Part shown: positions 23,274-36,827 of the stretch, piece by piece
How the letters are laid out: the number at the start of each line of letters is the position of its first letter
Position numbering within the stretch: position 1 is the first letter of the stretch
Origin: Seiridium cupressi
Taxonomy: Eukaryota > Ascomycota > Sordariomycetes > Amphisphaeriales > Sporocadaceae
Direction of reading: 5' to 3'
Length of the DNA: 64,000 nucleotides
Assembly: GCA_036674765.1 (NCBI GenBank)
Contig: JARVKI010000032.1
Span: 349,870 to 413,869 of the forward strand
Made by a program: the position numbers and the translations under genes
Notes under the pieces: generated by a model
What the model was told of the DNA's origin: nothing
Databases searched by the model: none
What the model saw: the letters and a program-made list of their open reading frames with translations, nothing else

Positions 23274-24982
23274 ATGTTGTCTGTCATAATACTTGCGGCG
23301 GGTGCGGCAGCTGTCGCTGCTGGCCTTGGAGATGTGATGAGGGTCAACAAAACAAGGACACTGAACATTCCATCGTCGGCGCCTTCAGGGAAGCAAATTG
23401 TAGATGCGAATTACCAGTCGTACTCGATTGAGTTCAACTACATGCTGGATTTTGCTGGAAACAACTCGTAAGTGATTGCGCATCTATCCCGAGTTCTCCA
23501 ACGTCCAGCTCATGCCCCCAAAAGTGCCCCGAACAAGTACTCTATTCAATTGCTGCAGAATTTAGCCGATATTTCTGGGGCGTATCCTATCATCCGAGCT
23601 GGAGGCACAACACAGAACAGAGCGACATTTGTGGCCAACCAAACCCAAGCCCTCATCCAGAAGTTCTCATCCTCAGATGCAGATCAGCCCAGCTCTTTGA
23701 CGATCGGCCCGACTTGGGTGGAATCGTTCCAACAGTTCCCCGAAGGGATAAAGTACATATACGGTCTCAACTTCTACGACGGCGAGGTTGGTCTCGATCA
23801 GACTGTTCTCGAAGCGACCAGTGCCTTTGAGGGCCTTGGCAATTCGCTCTACGCGTTTGAAATTGGGAATGAGGTTGATGGTGAGTAAGACTTCAACACA
23901 AATTTTCACCTATATTGACATCCTCCAAGGATGGCCAGGTGGTTCCAGGCGGCCAGCTAATTGGACTATTGAACGTTATGTGGCTCAATGGCTCGAATTC
24001 GCTGATGTCATCCGTGAAGATGCTGTGGGTGTTTCAGATGCAAGTCTTGAACCACTCTTTCAAGGATGCGCATTCGAAGCACCACGCTATCTAGGGTACA
24101 ATGAAACCCCGTTCTGGAACGTCGAGAATGCGATCAAGTATGGTATGAACAGCACGAGTGGCATGACCAAGACGGTAGCAGATCACGATGTTAGTCAAGG
24201 GTCCCATATTCCAGGTGTTCGCAAATGACTGATCGACGCAGTATATGGGATCTGCCTGTGAGGACACCACGAAGGTTGCAACTATTGAGTACAATCTCTT
24301 GAACCACACGCATACCACGTCAATCGCATACTATCACGATTATCTCGGCAATGTGTCAGCTGAAGCAGGCATGACGTATGTGCTTGGTGAGACCAACTCC
24401 GTCTCATGCCAAGGGCTCGCTGGTGTCTCAGATGTGTACGCAGCTGCTCTGTGGTCTATCGACTATGTGCTCTACATGTCAAGCTTGAAAGTCGAACGTG
24501 TTTATTTCCATATGGGTACGCCTTACCGATACAGTGCCTGGCAGCCGGTTGCCACCAACACCAGCGCGGCCTACGTTAAGCCGCTATACTATGGCAATCT
24601 ATTTACTTCAACTGCCTTCGTTGGTGGAAATAAGCAAGTTTCCGTTCTGGCGAACGATACGTCGTTCACAGCTTACGGCATTTATGATGCTGCCAATAGC
24701 GGCAAGCTAGAATCGGTCGCTATTATTAACCTTGAGGTGTTCAACTCGACCTCATCATCGTCCGAAAGACCTTACACCGCAGGGAAGCTTCCAGGTGGCT
24801 GCTCCAATGCCAGTATTCAGCGTTTGACGAGTCCTGGCGTTGAGATTGCTGACAACATCACGTTTGCCGAACAATCAGTCAGTGTCACGGATGGGACGAT
24901 CGTCGGTCACAAGAGAGTGGAGACGGTGGAGGAAAATTTAGTTCCTGTGGGGGCTGGGGAAGCCATACTTATCATCTTGTAA
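23274..24982 (+). CDS. Secreted glycoside hydrolase family 79-like (beta-glucuronidase/heparanase type)
   Basis: Four exons (23274-23467, 23525-23880, 23930-24189, 24242-24982) give 516 residues. A signal peptide (MLSVIILAAGAAAVAAG) precedes a TIM-barrel glycosidase: YSIEFNYMLDFAG, then YPIIRAGGTTQNRATF, YAFEIGNEVDG (acid/base Glu in the NE pair), MTYVLGETNSVSC (nucleophile Glu candidate), and VYFHMGTPYRYSAWQP. A C-terminal beta domain follows. Several N-x-S/T sites support secretion. The first intron uses a weak AAAAG acceptor chosen to keep the frame, and the third uses a GTTAGT donor, so these two borders are the least sure. The family removes glucuronic acid residues from proteoglycans or arabinogalactan. 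No link to the cluster is evident. Confidence 0.85.
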
Positions 24983-25233
24983 GGAGTGTAATCCTGACAT
25001 GTCAATTCTATAATCGATGTCCTACTAAGCTTTAAGCGATGAGGGCTTAACACTCTAATATGTCAACGGGGGAAAAAATATTTTATTATTGAAACAAATA
25101 TCGCACATTCTCCTCTTTGACACGTGTCTGTCATCTAAATCTTCACTCCCCTGTTCTTGAATATCAAATACATATCCCAGCACTCGCTGAGATAGCCGCC
25201 ATCTTCAACTCTCGACCTATCTAGTGGCCATTA

Positions 25234-28200
25234 TCAGATACCTCTACCTAGCACGGTTGTTTTGAGGAAGTCGTATCCCTCATTGACAGCCGCGTAGGCC
25301 GCTTTGTCCGTTTTCCACCGTGGATATATATCAAAGAGATGCTTCTGACCGTTGATAACTCTGAGCTGTCCTGTAATACCTCTTTCTCGAAGTGCATCAT
25401 GGAGTTGTTCTGCCTGCGCCACGGGTATCAGGTCGTCAAGCGACGGGTGTATGATGAAGGTGGGAACTTGCGCATAGTCACCCGTACGGACTCGAGCAAG
25501 AGGACTAATGCTGCGCACAGAATCCGGGTCCAGCGAACCCTTGCTCGAATTCTCATTCAACGCATCACGTCCCTTCAAAAGGACGTCCAGGGTTCGACCC
25601 TGCCAGTTCATGTGCAGTGCCAATCGACTCCTCGGATCACTCGGTGCCAACCACCCTCCGGCAACTGGCCGGTCATCACCCGGCGGGACATTGTACCCTG
25701 CAATCGGCTTCCCCGAACAGGCGGACAAGATAGATTGATCCAAAGAATAGTCATCGCGTTCTTTGGCCACAGCACCGTCTGACCCCTTTGGTCGATTTGG
25801 CAGCGTCCAGAAGGGGTCTTCATAGTCACATGGACAGTACATCGCTAGAATAGCATCTGGCGCCCGGCACAACCGGGTCCATCCTAGTGATAGGGCCAGC
25901 ATACCCCCGGTCGACCAGCCCACAGCGACAACGCGATCACCATTGGGGACTATATCAGCGCGTTGGAGTGTGCCTAATTTGGGAAGTGTACTGCGTGCCC
26001 AAGAGAGAGCATCGGCTACATCTGTAAGAGGGCCTTCGAGGAGCGTCGTCTCGGGACAGAGGCGGTAGTCAATACTAACTGGCAAGAACCCGTCCCGCAG
26101 TAGCCATCGGACTTGCTCAGGGCGAACATCTTTGCGAGAAAGCATAACATGCCCACCACCATGGATCATGAGTGCTGACGTAAGGAAAGTTCATTAGTCA
26201 AATTCGCAAATTCTGGGCTGCAAGGAGATAACGTAGAGCAGGTCACTGAGAGTTGACTTGCAGTATGGACCGAGCACTTGCCTTGGTTTGTACTTGGTGA
26301 AAGGCACAATGGGTGACTATGGAGGGGAACATGATTTGTACCTAAGAGATGCTAAATTCGCTTACCAACGGGTAGAGTAGTGCCAGCCTTAACGGCTTGA
26401 TCAGGGTAGTAGATATCAGCAGACAGCTGTAGGTCGTCAACCTGCTTGAAAGCCACGGTTTCCTTAGTGATTAATTTCTCGTCCGAGCTCTTGGTACCAT
26501 TCTTCGTGTCGGCTTCATGCACCGAGGCCACCATCAATTTCAGAACACCCGTTTCCCTTGTGGGACTATCGGAAGAACCAAACCATTCAAAGCCTACACC
26601 CTTTAAAACCTTCTCCCAGTGGTTTTCATTAGCCAGTGCGTAGTTTCGACCATCTTCGAAGAGCCACCAGCCCTCCAGAAGGCCAAAAACAAGATCGAAC
26701 CAATACAGATCTACTGGCATCAGCTCGATCAGACAGAGCATGCCCTCGTAGTCGGGCCGGATCATCGAGTGAATGTTTCCTGTCGAACGTGTCAAATCAC
26801 GGGTTGCGTGCACGCAATTTGTCGACACTACAATATCGTAGCTTTGAAGGACCCATGGGGGTAGCGTCTCGGCCTCGAGATCTAGGACGGAAAACTTCAT
26901 ATGCAGGCGTGGGTGATTTGTGTACTTTGCGAACTTTCGTTTCGCCGCCGTGACCAGCGATCCTGAGAGATCTGTGAAAGTGTACTCAACACCCATGGCG
27001 GCCTGCGTCGCTGCTAACGCTTCAACGAGATAGCGAGTGGTACCGCCGGTGCCAGCACCGAGCTCGAGAATACGAACTTCTTTACGGTCTTCTACAGAAG
27101 CGGCCGAAAGAGTGAGCTGACACAAATACTGGCAAAGAAGGCGGGTCCCACTCAAGAACATGGGGGCGTTGGCATAAACATCCTCTAACAGCGCACGACT
27201 TCTAGCACTACCAAACAGCAAGTCTATAGGGTCCCTAGTGCCCGACAAGCATGCGGCCAGGTGTGGTGCTGTTGTGCCCAGGAGTTTTGTTTCAGATGCA
27301 TGCCTCGGGTGTTCTGAGAGGAGAGTCTCGTAGAGGGTCGACGCAGAAGTTTGGGGTACCACTTTCGGCGTACGACGAAATTTTCCATCCACTCGCGAGA
27401 TGTATTCTGCCTTTGTGAGGATTCCGTACAATTGTGGTACGAGCTTGTCATGTTTCGGGATATATTTGATTGGAGGAAGCACGGCACCCGTCTCGAGTGA
27501 CCTCAGGTCGCATCCCAACTCTGCAAAGGCCTCAACGATGTACATAACCACCAGCTCTGATTGAAGTGGATAGACCGCGGAGTAGAACTTGGCAAAGCCG
27601 GTGGTCTTGGCGAACTCGTCATATCTACCTTCAACTTGTCCGAATGTGTCATCGACGCGCACTTTGGCCTTCGAGGGTAAAACACGAGTATTCGTGCCGT
27701 TCTTCTCAGGACCCGCCGTAGATGACTTGGCACTAGTTTCCGTTGATGCAATCTGGCCCTCTGGAGATGGGTTGGACGTTGCTCTGGTGTCGCCAATAGC
27801 TTTTTGTGTTCCGTTAGTCGTATTCGTTGTAGGGGATATAGACTGGCTGAGATCAAAGATGGTGTCAAGCCCAAGAATTGTGTCCTTGGTGACAGAGACA
27901 CTAAAAACCTTTTCAATTTCTGTAGCAACTTCAGTGACGAGCAGAGAGTCGACGCCGAGCTCATCGAGCTTCGATGTGGGTAGCACTTCCTCTACAGGGA
28001 TTTCAATTATATCAGACAACGTTTTCCGAAGCAGTTGCAACACTTGCGACTTGGAATCACCATCATCTGATTGGTGGGCGGCATCGAGGTGAACGCTTTG
28101 CTGAGTGGGCGATTGAAGCGGTGTAAGATCTTTTAGTGGCGTAATTGAGACGGATGTTTGGTATCCGGAATCGGTGTGCTGTGTGATCCCATCCTTAATT

Positions 28201-31200
28201 TTGATGTCTGCCAACTCGTGGATCACAGGAGCTTGCGTGCTGAGTCGGGCGAGATTTCGAGCCACCGCCCTAGACGAGACACTTTTAAATGTCGCGCCCA
28301 TGACACCGACAACTAGAATCTGCGAGACCTCATCATAGACAAATATGTCGTTGATCAAGGTCGCTGAGGCCTTATCATTGTCTTCGTCGACCACATCAAA
28401 ACGTGAATGCACCACCCAAGAACGTTTGCCGGCCCTGTTCTTGCTCTCGACAAATTCTGGGGCAACCAATATCTCGTTGATAGCGACACACATGAAAAGT
28501 CGTCCTGGAGACCGCTCGCACAGACAGTTTACATGGATACCAGAAACTTGAAGAAAATTGTCCAAAGCAAGAGGGTCAGACAGTCCAGGATTCTGTAGTG
28601 CTTTGGGCATAACTTTGTGCGAGGGCAGGCTTACACGGCCAGCGGACTCATCGTGCAAAGCAGCGACCCTTTCTACACCACGGTAGTAATCTGCATAGGT
28701 AACAACCTCGTCAAAGATGCGATATACCATAGCTCCGCTTACTCCATCCCGCGGTGAGGACAGAATTCTCTCCGCGCGGGATGGCCCTCGTGCAAGTCGT
28801 CGGAGTAGGTGAAGCCGACTTTCAGTCCCCTGTTCATTCGGTAGGAGCAATGAAGATCTACCACGTGCGTGTTCTGTCTCAATCCCTCCAGAGGAGAGAG
28901 AAAAAATGGTGAACGAAAGTCCTTCGCCTACTTGACCCGTTCTCGCCATACGAAGTAATACGCGAGAATCTCGACTTAGGCCTAAAGGCGCCGACATGGT
29001 CAAATCTTGTACGTTGGGCAGTAAAGACTCATCAGGATGAGAACCGTCGTTTGTGAGAAGGATTGAGCTGCAACGGATTGCCAGCTCCATGTACATCGAA
29101 GCTGGACATAGGCTGTGCCCAGCAACAGCGTGACCTTGAGCCGCGAGTTCGAAAATCGGGCTAGCAGTGTTTATCAAGAATATGTCGCTATCGCGGTTCC
29201 TCTCGAGGTGATGAACCAGAGGAAGCTCTGCTGGGTGATACGGGTCTCCAGTCGGGAGCCCTTGCTGCTTTTCCGTTGTGGGCCCTTTGTACTGTATCCA
29301 GTGTTCCGTCTTTTCGAACTGGTAGGGGGGAGTAGCAACAATGGCCCTGCATTGAGCATTGTAGCCGCTCGAGCTTTCTGTTGCCCAATGATGTTTCCCC
29401 ATACCAGCCATCCACAACTTGCAAGCCGCAATGGCCAGATTTCGTGTACCATCAGTGTCATTTAGCGCATCTATTGGAATCAATACATGGCCCTTATTCG
29501 CATTTACGACGCGCCGTGCCATTGAGATGATGGGAGAACTAGCCCCGGCCTCTAGCCAGATAGCACCGGTGGTAAGGCGGGTTTCAATACGTTGAACAGC
29601 TTGTGAGAAGAATACAGGCTCGCGCGTATGCTGCACAAGCTCTTCATGGTCGAATTTGGGCCATGAACCTCCCTCGGAGCACGTCTCAATGTTGATATGC
29701 GGAGGGCGGAGCTGTACGGAACGTGCGAGACTCTGCAGGTCTGGCAGTATGCTTTCTGTTAGATGCGAGTGGAAAGCGTGGCTACTTCCGAGGCGTGATG
29801 TTTTCACAGCCGGAGAATTGCTGTCATTGCCAGCTGCTTCGCCTAACGCTTCCTCCGCACGATCAATGGACAAGCTGTCGCCAGCAACCACGAAGCTTCG
29901 GGGTCCATTGTAGCATGCCACACTGAGATGCACATCATCCTCGCGGTTGATTAGTTCAATCGTAGCCTCGAGCTTCTCAGACTCACACTCCACCGATAAC
30001 ATACTTCCACGTTCACCCCTCCAAGCGTCGCGCATCAGGCGAGCGCGACCAGCAACGAAGCGGAAAGCATCCCTCAAAGACAGTGAGCCAGCTACGCAGA
30101 GACCGGTTAGTTGGCCGAAACTGTGACCAATTATGGTATCAACTTGTAATCCACTGTCGAGCCATGTCATTGCACTGGCGTACTGTTGCGTGAACAGGCG
30201 GCATTGCTGCATGATAATGTCGTCGCTCGCAGCGCCTGAAGATCCCTTTAGCATGTCCGGTAAGATCTGCGGCAGTTGCAGCTCAGCACATACGGCAGCG
30301 CAAACGTCCTATGTAACTCACAATTAGTTCATCTCAAAGGACCATATTTAGCTCATAGGTTTACAGGATGGCAAATGGGCTAGGAACGACGTACCAGATG
30401 CCTCCTAAGTGAGGGGCAATTGAGGTAGAGATCTTCAGAGAATGCCACATCTCGTCCTGTCTGTCCACCGAAGCATAGGACGACAGGCCGTCGTGGCTGC
30501 AGCTGCGCCTTAACAGGTGAAGCAGAACCAAGTGCAGTCTTCCAAGACCGTGCATCTTGCGCATAGAATGCTGCTCGATACTCAAAAGCTGGATTGGCTT
30601 TCAGAGTGGCAACCGGGCCTAGTTGTGAAACCGTGAAGTTGGTCTCATCCTGTTCATCGACGATGTTCAGTTCCCGCAGTGCGTTCAGATAAGCCAATAA
30701 GCTGTTTTCTGTTTTCGCTGCCACGAGAATAGGATGAGTCTGCATCCCCCGGGTCGCCTCGGGCTCCTTTGTATCTTGGTGCTCACGCAGAACAATTGCC
30801 GCATTGCTGCCCGCCGCCCCATAGTTGTTAATGAGAGCGACGAGACTACCGTGGGCTCCTGGCATCCAAGGCTCGTTTTCACTCGGTACTATCATGAAGT
30901 CTCCATCAGATGTAGAGATCTGCGGGTTGAGTTTTTGAAAATTAGCTTGTCTGGGTATCACTCGACGCTGCATCATCAGCAGAGTTTTGATGATGCCCGC
31001 GGCGCCCGACGCAGCCTCCGCATGGCCAATGTTATCCTTGACCGAGCCTACGAACAGACGGTCTTTACGCTGGGGTCCCGTCAACGCAGAACGTAAGCTT
31101 TCGTACTCTATAGGGTCGCCAACTTGAGTTCCTTGTTTAGAAGATATGTCAGTTAAGGCGTTAAGCGAGGGTATGCGATGATGTATCATTCTGAGTCCAC

Positions 31201-33348
31201 GCGCCACTTACCCGTGCCATGTGCCTCGACGTAGGTTACGTCAACAGGATTGATGCCACCAATCCTGAGGGCTTTATTGTATAATGCACACTGTGAGTCT
31301 GAGTGTGGCACTGTGATTGGGCTTAAGTTGGATCCCTGGTTTACCGCGGAACTGGAAATGACACCAAGTACAATATCGTTGTCGGCCAGGGCTTGAGATA
31401 AGGGTTTCAAGACTAAAAGGCCCGCTCCTTCTCCCCGACAGTACCCATTTGCTGACGCATCGAAAGCTTTGGAAGATCCATCCGCGTTGAGAAATGAAGC
31501 CGCCGCTAGGTTTTGGTGAAGACTGGGACTTGTTATGACATTGACACCACCAGCAACGGCCATCGCACATTCATTTGCGAGAAGAGCCTATAGAATATCA
31601 GATTCTGTAGCGTTCACGCGCCATGAAAACTTGGAAAAAGCGAAAGGTGGTACCACTTCAAGTTTTGTTGGACTTACACGACATGCTGAGTGTATCGCCA
31701 CGGCCGAAGAGGAGCACGCGGTATCAAAGGTGATAGAGGGACCCGACCATCCGAAATAGTGGCTTATCCGCCCACTGATGAATGCACGCAGTGTTCCGGT
31801 TGCTGAAAAAGCTCCAGCATCTTCACTGGCTACATTGGCTTCGTAGTCTACCGCCCCGACGCCAAGATAAACCCCCACATCGTTCTCTCGTTTGCTTTCA
31901 GGCTTGGTGTAGTAACCCGAAGACTCAAGGGCCTCGTATGCTACCTGCAAGGCTAAGCGCTGTTGTGGATCCATCGACTTTGCTTCTCGGCCGGACATAC
32001 CAAAAAACCGATGGTCAAACACGGCAGGTTCGCGTAAGAAATTGCCATAATAAGTGGAGAGCTTTGGGCCACGGGACACGTTGGATGGGTCAAACCGCTG
32101 AGCAGGCATATTCGTGACGCAAGATGAACCTGTCTCGATAAGCTTCCAAAACTCCTGAAGGTTATCGGCCTGCGGAAATCGGCACGCCACCCCAACAACG
32201 GCAATCTCCTCTACTGGCTTGGGAAGCACAGATGGCAGGTTGTCGGCTATTTGGATATGATGTCTGATTGACCGTGGTATCCGACAACTTCGCCCAATAG
32301 CTACGACTTGCGTCGGGCCGGCGGTTTCGCCATGCTGCTCCGTGGCCTGCTTCACAGTCTGGAACCAGTGGGCGGATTTGCAAAGTGTGACATCAAGTGC
32401 AACATCCGTCAGGCCGCCCGTCCTGATGACTTCCGCATTGGCTGTGTTTCTCAAAGCCATGCACAGTCTATCCGCCTGTGGAAAGCTAAGATCATTCCTG
32501 ATAGCACAAGCTTTCTTGAGTCGCGCCACGGCAATTTCATGAACTGGGCTGTGGAAGTACCCGTTGAGACCAATAGGCTGATGCACGATCTTCTGATGGG
32601 TCAAAAATTCTCCGAATCGAACCTGAGATGATACTGGAACCGTCACGGTAGCAGCCGTGTCATCTGTCCAGCATGATATATATGCCTGGTGAGAAGGTCA
32701 GCTTAAGTAGATCGATTGCTGGGCGCCAGGAATTCGGAATTGGAATTGGCTCACATTTGGATCATCCTTGAGGCAAGTATTGATGAAATGCCTCTGTGCG
32801 TCTGTCTTCCACTTTATGGCAATGGCCGTGACATCCAGTTTCGCCTCACTATCCACAATGCATGCGACGCAAGCGGCCAGTCGAAGTGCACATGAGAAAT
32901 TATGTTTTAGTTCTTGCCAAGTAATCGCCGAAGCGACAGCAGCAGCAGAAAGGAACCCGACACAAAAGCCTTGGGCGTTGTCAATAGCAGTGAGGTCAGG
33001 CACACCGCCGCATTTCGGCACCCTATCGACGAATTCAACGATGTGTGACGCAACTGTCAACGGGGCTTGATGAATGTTAGTCAAGCGACGCGAGCCAGTC
33101 ATCAGGTTCGTTCCTCCAGTAGCGTAGTCGCTGAGTTCAGTCAAGACCTCGAGTAGGTTTCCCTCATATGCCTCGGTGCAGATATGCTGCCGTAAGAACG
33201 GTTCCAGTGAGGGAAGCTCGTACATTGCATCTTTCAGAAACTCCAGAGTATCACTTCCCAACACTCTGGACTGCAAGGTTCGAAGATCCTTTTCCGACCA
33301 TAATGTCTCTTGCGGACCGAATAAAAACATGACAGATTGACCAGACAT
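25234..33348 (-). CDS. Non-reducing polyketide synthase SAT-KS-AT-PT-ACP-CMeT-TE
   Basis: Six exons (33348-32755, 32685-31678, 31587-31212, 31131-30395, 30308-26366, 26174-25234) encode 2532 residues, about the length of AusA-type enzymes. Domain order: SAT with GFCVG (Cys129) and FHSP (His ~243); KS from about 358 with DTACSSS (Cys522), VEAHGTG (His657) and [10 protein letters not shown] (His ~696); AT with IIGHSFG (Ser968); product template domain with AGHSLCPAS (His1303) and LALDNFLQ (Asp ~1488); one ACP with LGVDSLL (Ser1693); C-methyltransferase with [15 protein letters not shown] (~1986-2000); and an alpha/beta-hydrolase release domain with MIHGGGH and GWSTGG (Ser ~2307). All catalytic residues are present. 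Synthases with this order make C-methylated orsellinic acids from acetyl/malonyl-CoA and SAM. There is one ACP and no reductase domain, so release as an acid is expected. The exact product is inference. Confidence 0.95.
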
Positions 33349-34136
33349 TGATAAACTGATTTGGAGTTGTAAATGGAATTGTCTCTCACAGCCTGTTGAA
33401 TGCTGTAGAGATGGTCGGCGAGCTGCTACAAAGTCTCAGCTTGACGAAGAGGCCCAGACGGACAGCAGCAAGGATGTTGCAAGCTCTTTGATGTCCAAGG
33501 TTCTAGTGGTAATTTATTCAGATGAATTTTGACTTTTCATGTCAACAATCTGGTTCCCTAATGCACTATAGCAGATCAAAGATCTTTGATAGTAGATTTT
33601 ATGCTATGACCAGGATCTTCCCAAAGCAAAGGTTATAGTTTCATTTAATATTGCCAGTTTCCAATATAGTAAACTCAATAGAGATCGCAAAGGTATTGTC
33701 CAACCACATCGCTATAGCCTGCTGCAAAAAACACCTGTTCGGTAATTTATTGCAGGGTTCTTTTTGACATGCAGGATGCAGTGCGCCGACGCCACTACTC
33801 GGTTGTTTGACTGACACCCCGATCATTTAAGGTTACAAGGGTCTCACCAGCTGTTGACATGCGTTGGTCCCGAGTATCGTTACCAAGTAAACCCCAAGTG
33901 CCCTACTGGAAGGCTATGTACTTGGTCAATCGTCAGCCCCCAGGACATGGGCTAACGCCTACAGATAGGGATTATGCAACGTTTACTATCATGCAAGTGA
34001 GGTCAATTGCCCGTTATCATATGGAGGAGATTGACGGGAATAGCCGACTGCTTGGCCCGTTTTGATTGCGCACGGAATACAATTGAAGGCACAGAGTCCC
34101 AAACAAAATGCAACGAGACTTACAAGATTAAACATA
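33349..34136. promoter_or_regulatory. Shared promoter region of the PKS and the first P450
   Basis: The PKS and the pisatin-demethylase-like P450 are transcribed away from each other with 788 bp between start codons. This is the usual way to co-regulate cluster genes. The region holds a perfect 16-bp palindrome, described separately. No coding frame was recognised. Confidence 0.6.
33575..33590. promoter_or_regulatory. Perfect 16-bp palindrome in the PKS/P450 promoter
   Basis: ATCAAAGATCTTTGAT reads identically on both strands and sits 227 bp before the PKS start and about 550 bp before the P450 start. It could be an operator for a dimeric regulator, but function is inferred from symmetry and position only. 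Confidence 0.4.
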
Positions 34137-36056
34137 ATGACATTGGACAACATGAATCAACTATTCGATACCGGTCGTCCGGGGTTAACGCTGGTCGTCA
34201 TAGTGTCTGCGTGCGTTCTGGCTCTCATTGTGTTCCATGTGTTCCCTTTGTGGTGGCGGCTGCGACACGTGCCGGGGCCCTTCTGGGCCAGCTTGTCCGA
34301 CATCCCAAGGATGCTTTGGGTGACTACCAAAGAGGCACACATCATACATCAAAAACTACACGAGAAGTACGGAGAAGTGGTGCGCATTGGGCCCCGTACA
34401 GTCATCTTCCGAGATCCCACAGCCATCCCAACAGTGTACCCCATGAGGGCGGGGTTTCCTAAGGTGAGTAACTTGTCGTCAATTGGGCAGGAGTCGATCG
34501 AAAAGATAGTCACTTGCATATATTTATGACTGAACTGAAACTTTATATGTATAGGGTAACTTCTATGCAGTTCTCCGTCCGTATCAGCGTGGAAGTTCTC
34601 CTTTGGTGGCAGTGTTCAATTCGCAAGATGAGAAGCTTCACAAGCAAATCAAAAGCCCTATAGCGCCGCTATTCTCGCTGAGCAGTGCTTCGAAATTAGA
34701 AGATCTGATTGATAATGTTTTGGCCGTGCTCAAGCGCGAGCTTGACTCGCGATTCGCAGGAACTGGCAAAGTGTTCGACCTGGGTGATTGGTGCCAGTAT
34801 TTTGCTTTCGATGTCATGGGCACAATGACTTTCTCTAAACGGTATGGTTTTGTCGACGAGGGTAGAGACGTCAGTGGAATGCTGGATGCAATCCAGAAGT
34901 TTATGAGAACGGTGGCTCCGGTAAGTCATAACCACCCAGCACGGGACGATGAGTTTTGCAGTCGTGAGAGGAGCCGAGGCTGACCTATCGCGCCTGTATA
35001 GATGACACAAAATTACTGGTTAGACAAGATCATCTACAAGAACCGCATAGCCGACGCTATTCGTCCTGCACCCGGGCTCGGGATTATGCAATTCGTCGGG
35101 TCAGTTATTCGTGAACGTCGAGAGGCACTTGTAAGTGGAGATGCCAAGCACATTGCTCCAGAGGGAACGCCAAGGGATTTTCTTTCACACTTTCTTGAGA
35201 TTCAGGAAGCGAATAAGGAACTACCACCATGGTGAGATACCAACGGCGAAACATATCTTCAACGATATTTCGTGCTTTTACTGACTACACTTAGGGCTTC
35301 GACGGCCTGGACCTTTTCCAATGTGACTGCAGGGTCCGACAGCGTTGGTACCGTGATCCGCACCTGTCTGTATCACCTTCTTGCAAATCCCGCAACTTTG
35401 GAGACCCTTAAATCCGAGCTTGAAGTTGCTAAGCCGTCCACTCCATTCCCGCGGCTGGCTGAGGTTCGCGATCTCCCATATCTTGATGCCTGTGTGCAGG
35501 AAGCTGCCCGTTTGCACCCACCGTTCGCATTGCCGTTTGAACGCGTTGCACCGGAAACAGGTGTTGAGGTCCTCGGAGTGCCTTTACCAGGCGGGACGGT
35601 AGTCGGCGGCTCCCCTTACGTGGTAAATAGAGACAAGAACTGGTTTGGTGATGACGCAGAGCTTTGGCGACCCGAACGATGGATAGTTGACGACCAAGAA
35701 AAGAAGCGCCTAGAAAGAGGTATTTTGACGGTAAGCTTTAGACCACTCTATACACATTCTAGTATAAAATTGCGTGGCTAACGACTGCACTGTTTTATCT
35801 ACAGTTTGGTGCCGGTCGCCGGGTCTGCCTTGGCAAAGCTCTGGGCTTGATGGAGGTCAAGAAACTAATCCCTTTTCTTGTTATGAACTATGATGTAAGA
35901 CGACACTTCCTCTAAACCAGCTCTCAGCTCACCGTTGACTAATCACACCCAATTTCTACTATACAGATACGTATTTTAGACCCCAAAGCATTCCAAGTCG
36001 AGAACATCTGGTTTTTCAAGCAGAAAGGTCTATATACAGAGATTGAGAAGCGTTGA
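34137..36056 (+). CDS. Cytochrome P450, pisatin demethylase-like, cluster oxygenase
   Basis: Six exons (34137-34463, 34555-34920, 35002-35231, 35295-35730, 35805-35894, 35967-36056) encode 512 residues. An N-terminal anchor ([20 protein letters not shown]) is followed by the Pro-rich hinge [11 protein letters not shown], the I-helix [11 protein letters not shown] (a variant of AGxDT), the ExxR in [15 protein letters not shown], and the haem loop [14 protein letters not shown]. Every intron obeys GT-AG and restores frame. The GPFWA hinge and general layout are those of the fungal CYP group containing pisatin demethylase, many of whose members are O-dealkylases or hydroxylases in pathways. Divergent from the PKS, it is a strong candidate for the first oxidation of the polyketide, for example of a ring methyl; that role is inferred. 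Confidence 0.92.
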
Positions 36057-36827
36057 GAATCCACATGTCTAGACGATCGCATGGAACCAAAGTTGTTGTT
36101 GCTAAACAGATCATAGTGGCATTATCATAACTATTAATAGGTTCTTTGAATGCTGGCAGAACCGAGACTAGATTCACATAACAACGACATCACCCATTGA
36201 GATGCTCAATTATTCAATCCCAACCATAGTTAAAGATTTGTGATTAGTTATTGTGTTCGATCATTTGTATAACATAATCCTGAAATTAGAATGAAAGCGG
36301 AGTGACTAAATAGAATGATATGATAGTGGTTTATTTTAGTGCTCTTTATTCGTGCTTGGCGCCACTCACAGAATGGGCGCTGTCTTGTGGAAACGGTCAT
36401 ACAGTACTATTTAATCTATGCATGCTATGCAACTCCAGGGTGGAACCACTTTGAATCAGACTTTTGATAAATTTCTATTCATTACCTGTGCGAGACCTCC
36501 AGGTTCTTTTAGAAGTGCACCCACATTTTAAACCCGAAGGATCCGTTAGCAAGGATGTCTTTCTCACCGGACGTTGCTGGGCTGATTAGTTCGACAGGGT
36601 GCAGTAAGCTGACAGATTCCTTCTGAAAGGTGCCGAGTAAATCCTCCGACTCTGGTAGGCAGTGCATGGCCGTAAGATTCGCCGTTGCATCTTTCAGGTT
36701 GCTTTGCATCTCAGACCTGCATTTATCAGTACATTCCGCTGCTACGGTTGAATGTGATGCAACCCCCTAGCGTCGTGTGATTGTTCTACGCTGCAGACTT
36801 GAATCTTACCACGTCATTCTTTTCACG
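36057..36827. other. Intergenic region before the GMC oxidoreductase gene
   Basis: This A/T-rich spacer lies downstream of the P450 and contains the GMC promoter. One minus-strand frame (36709-36509) has no recognised motif and is probably chance. Confidence 0.4.

Noticed and set aside
25234..26174. C-terminal PKS domain as a reductive (R) domain, as in citrinin synthase
   Set aside because: It shows MIHGGGH and GWSTGG, typical of an alpha/beta hydrolase, and no NAD(P)-binding motif.
26175..26365. Possible break between the CMeT and TE domains of the PKS
   Set aside because: The 191-bp gap has proper GT and AG ends and joins TLPVG-type to ALMIHGGGH in phase. It is an intron, so the TE is part of the same protein.
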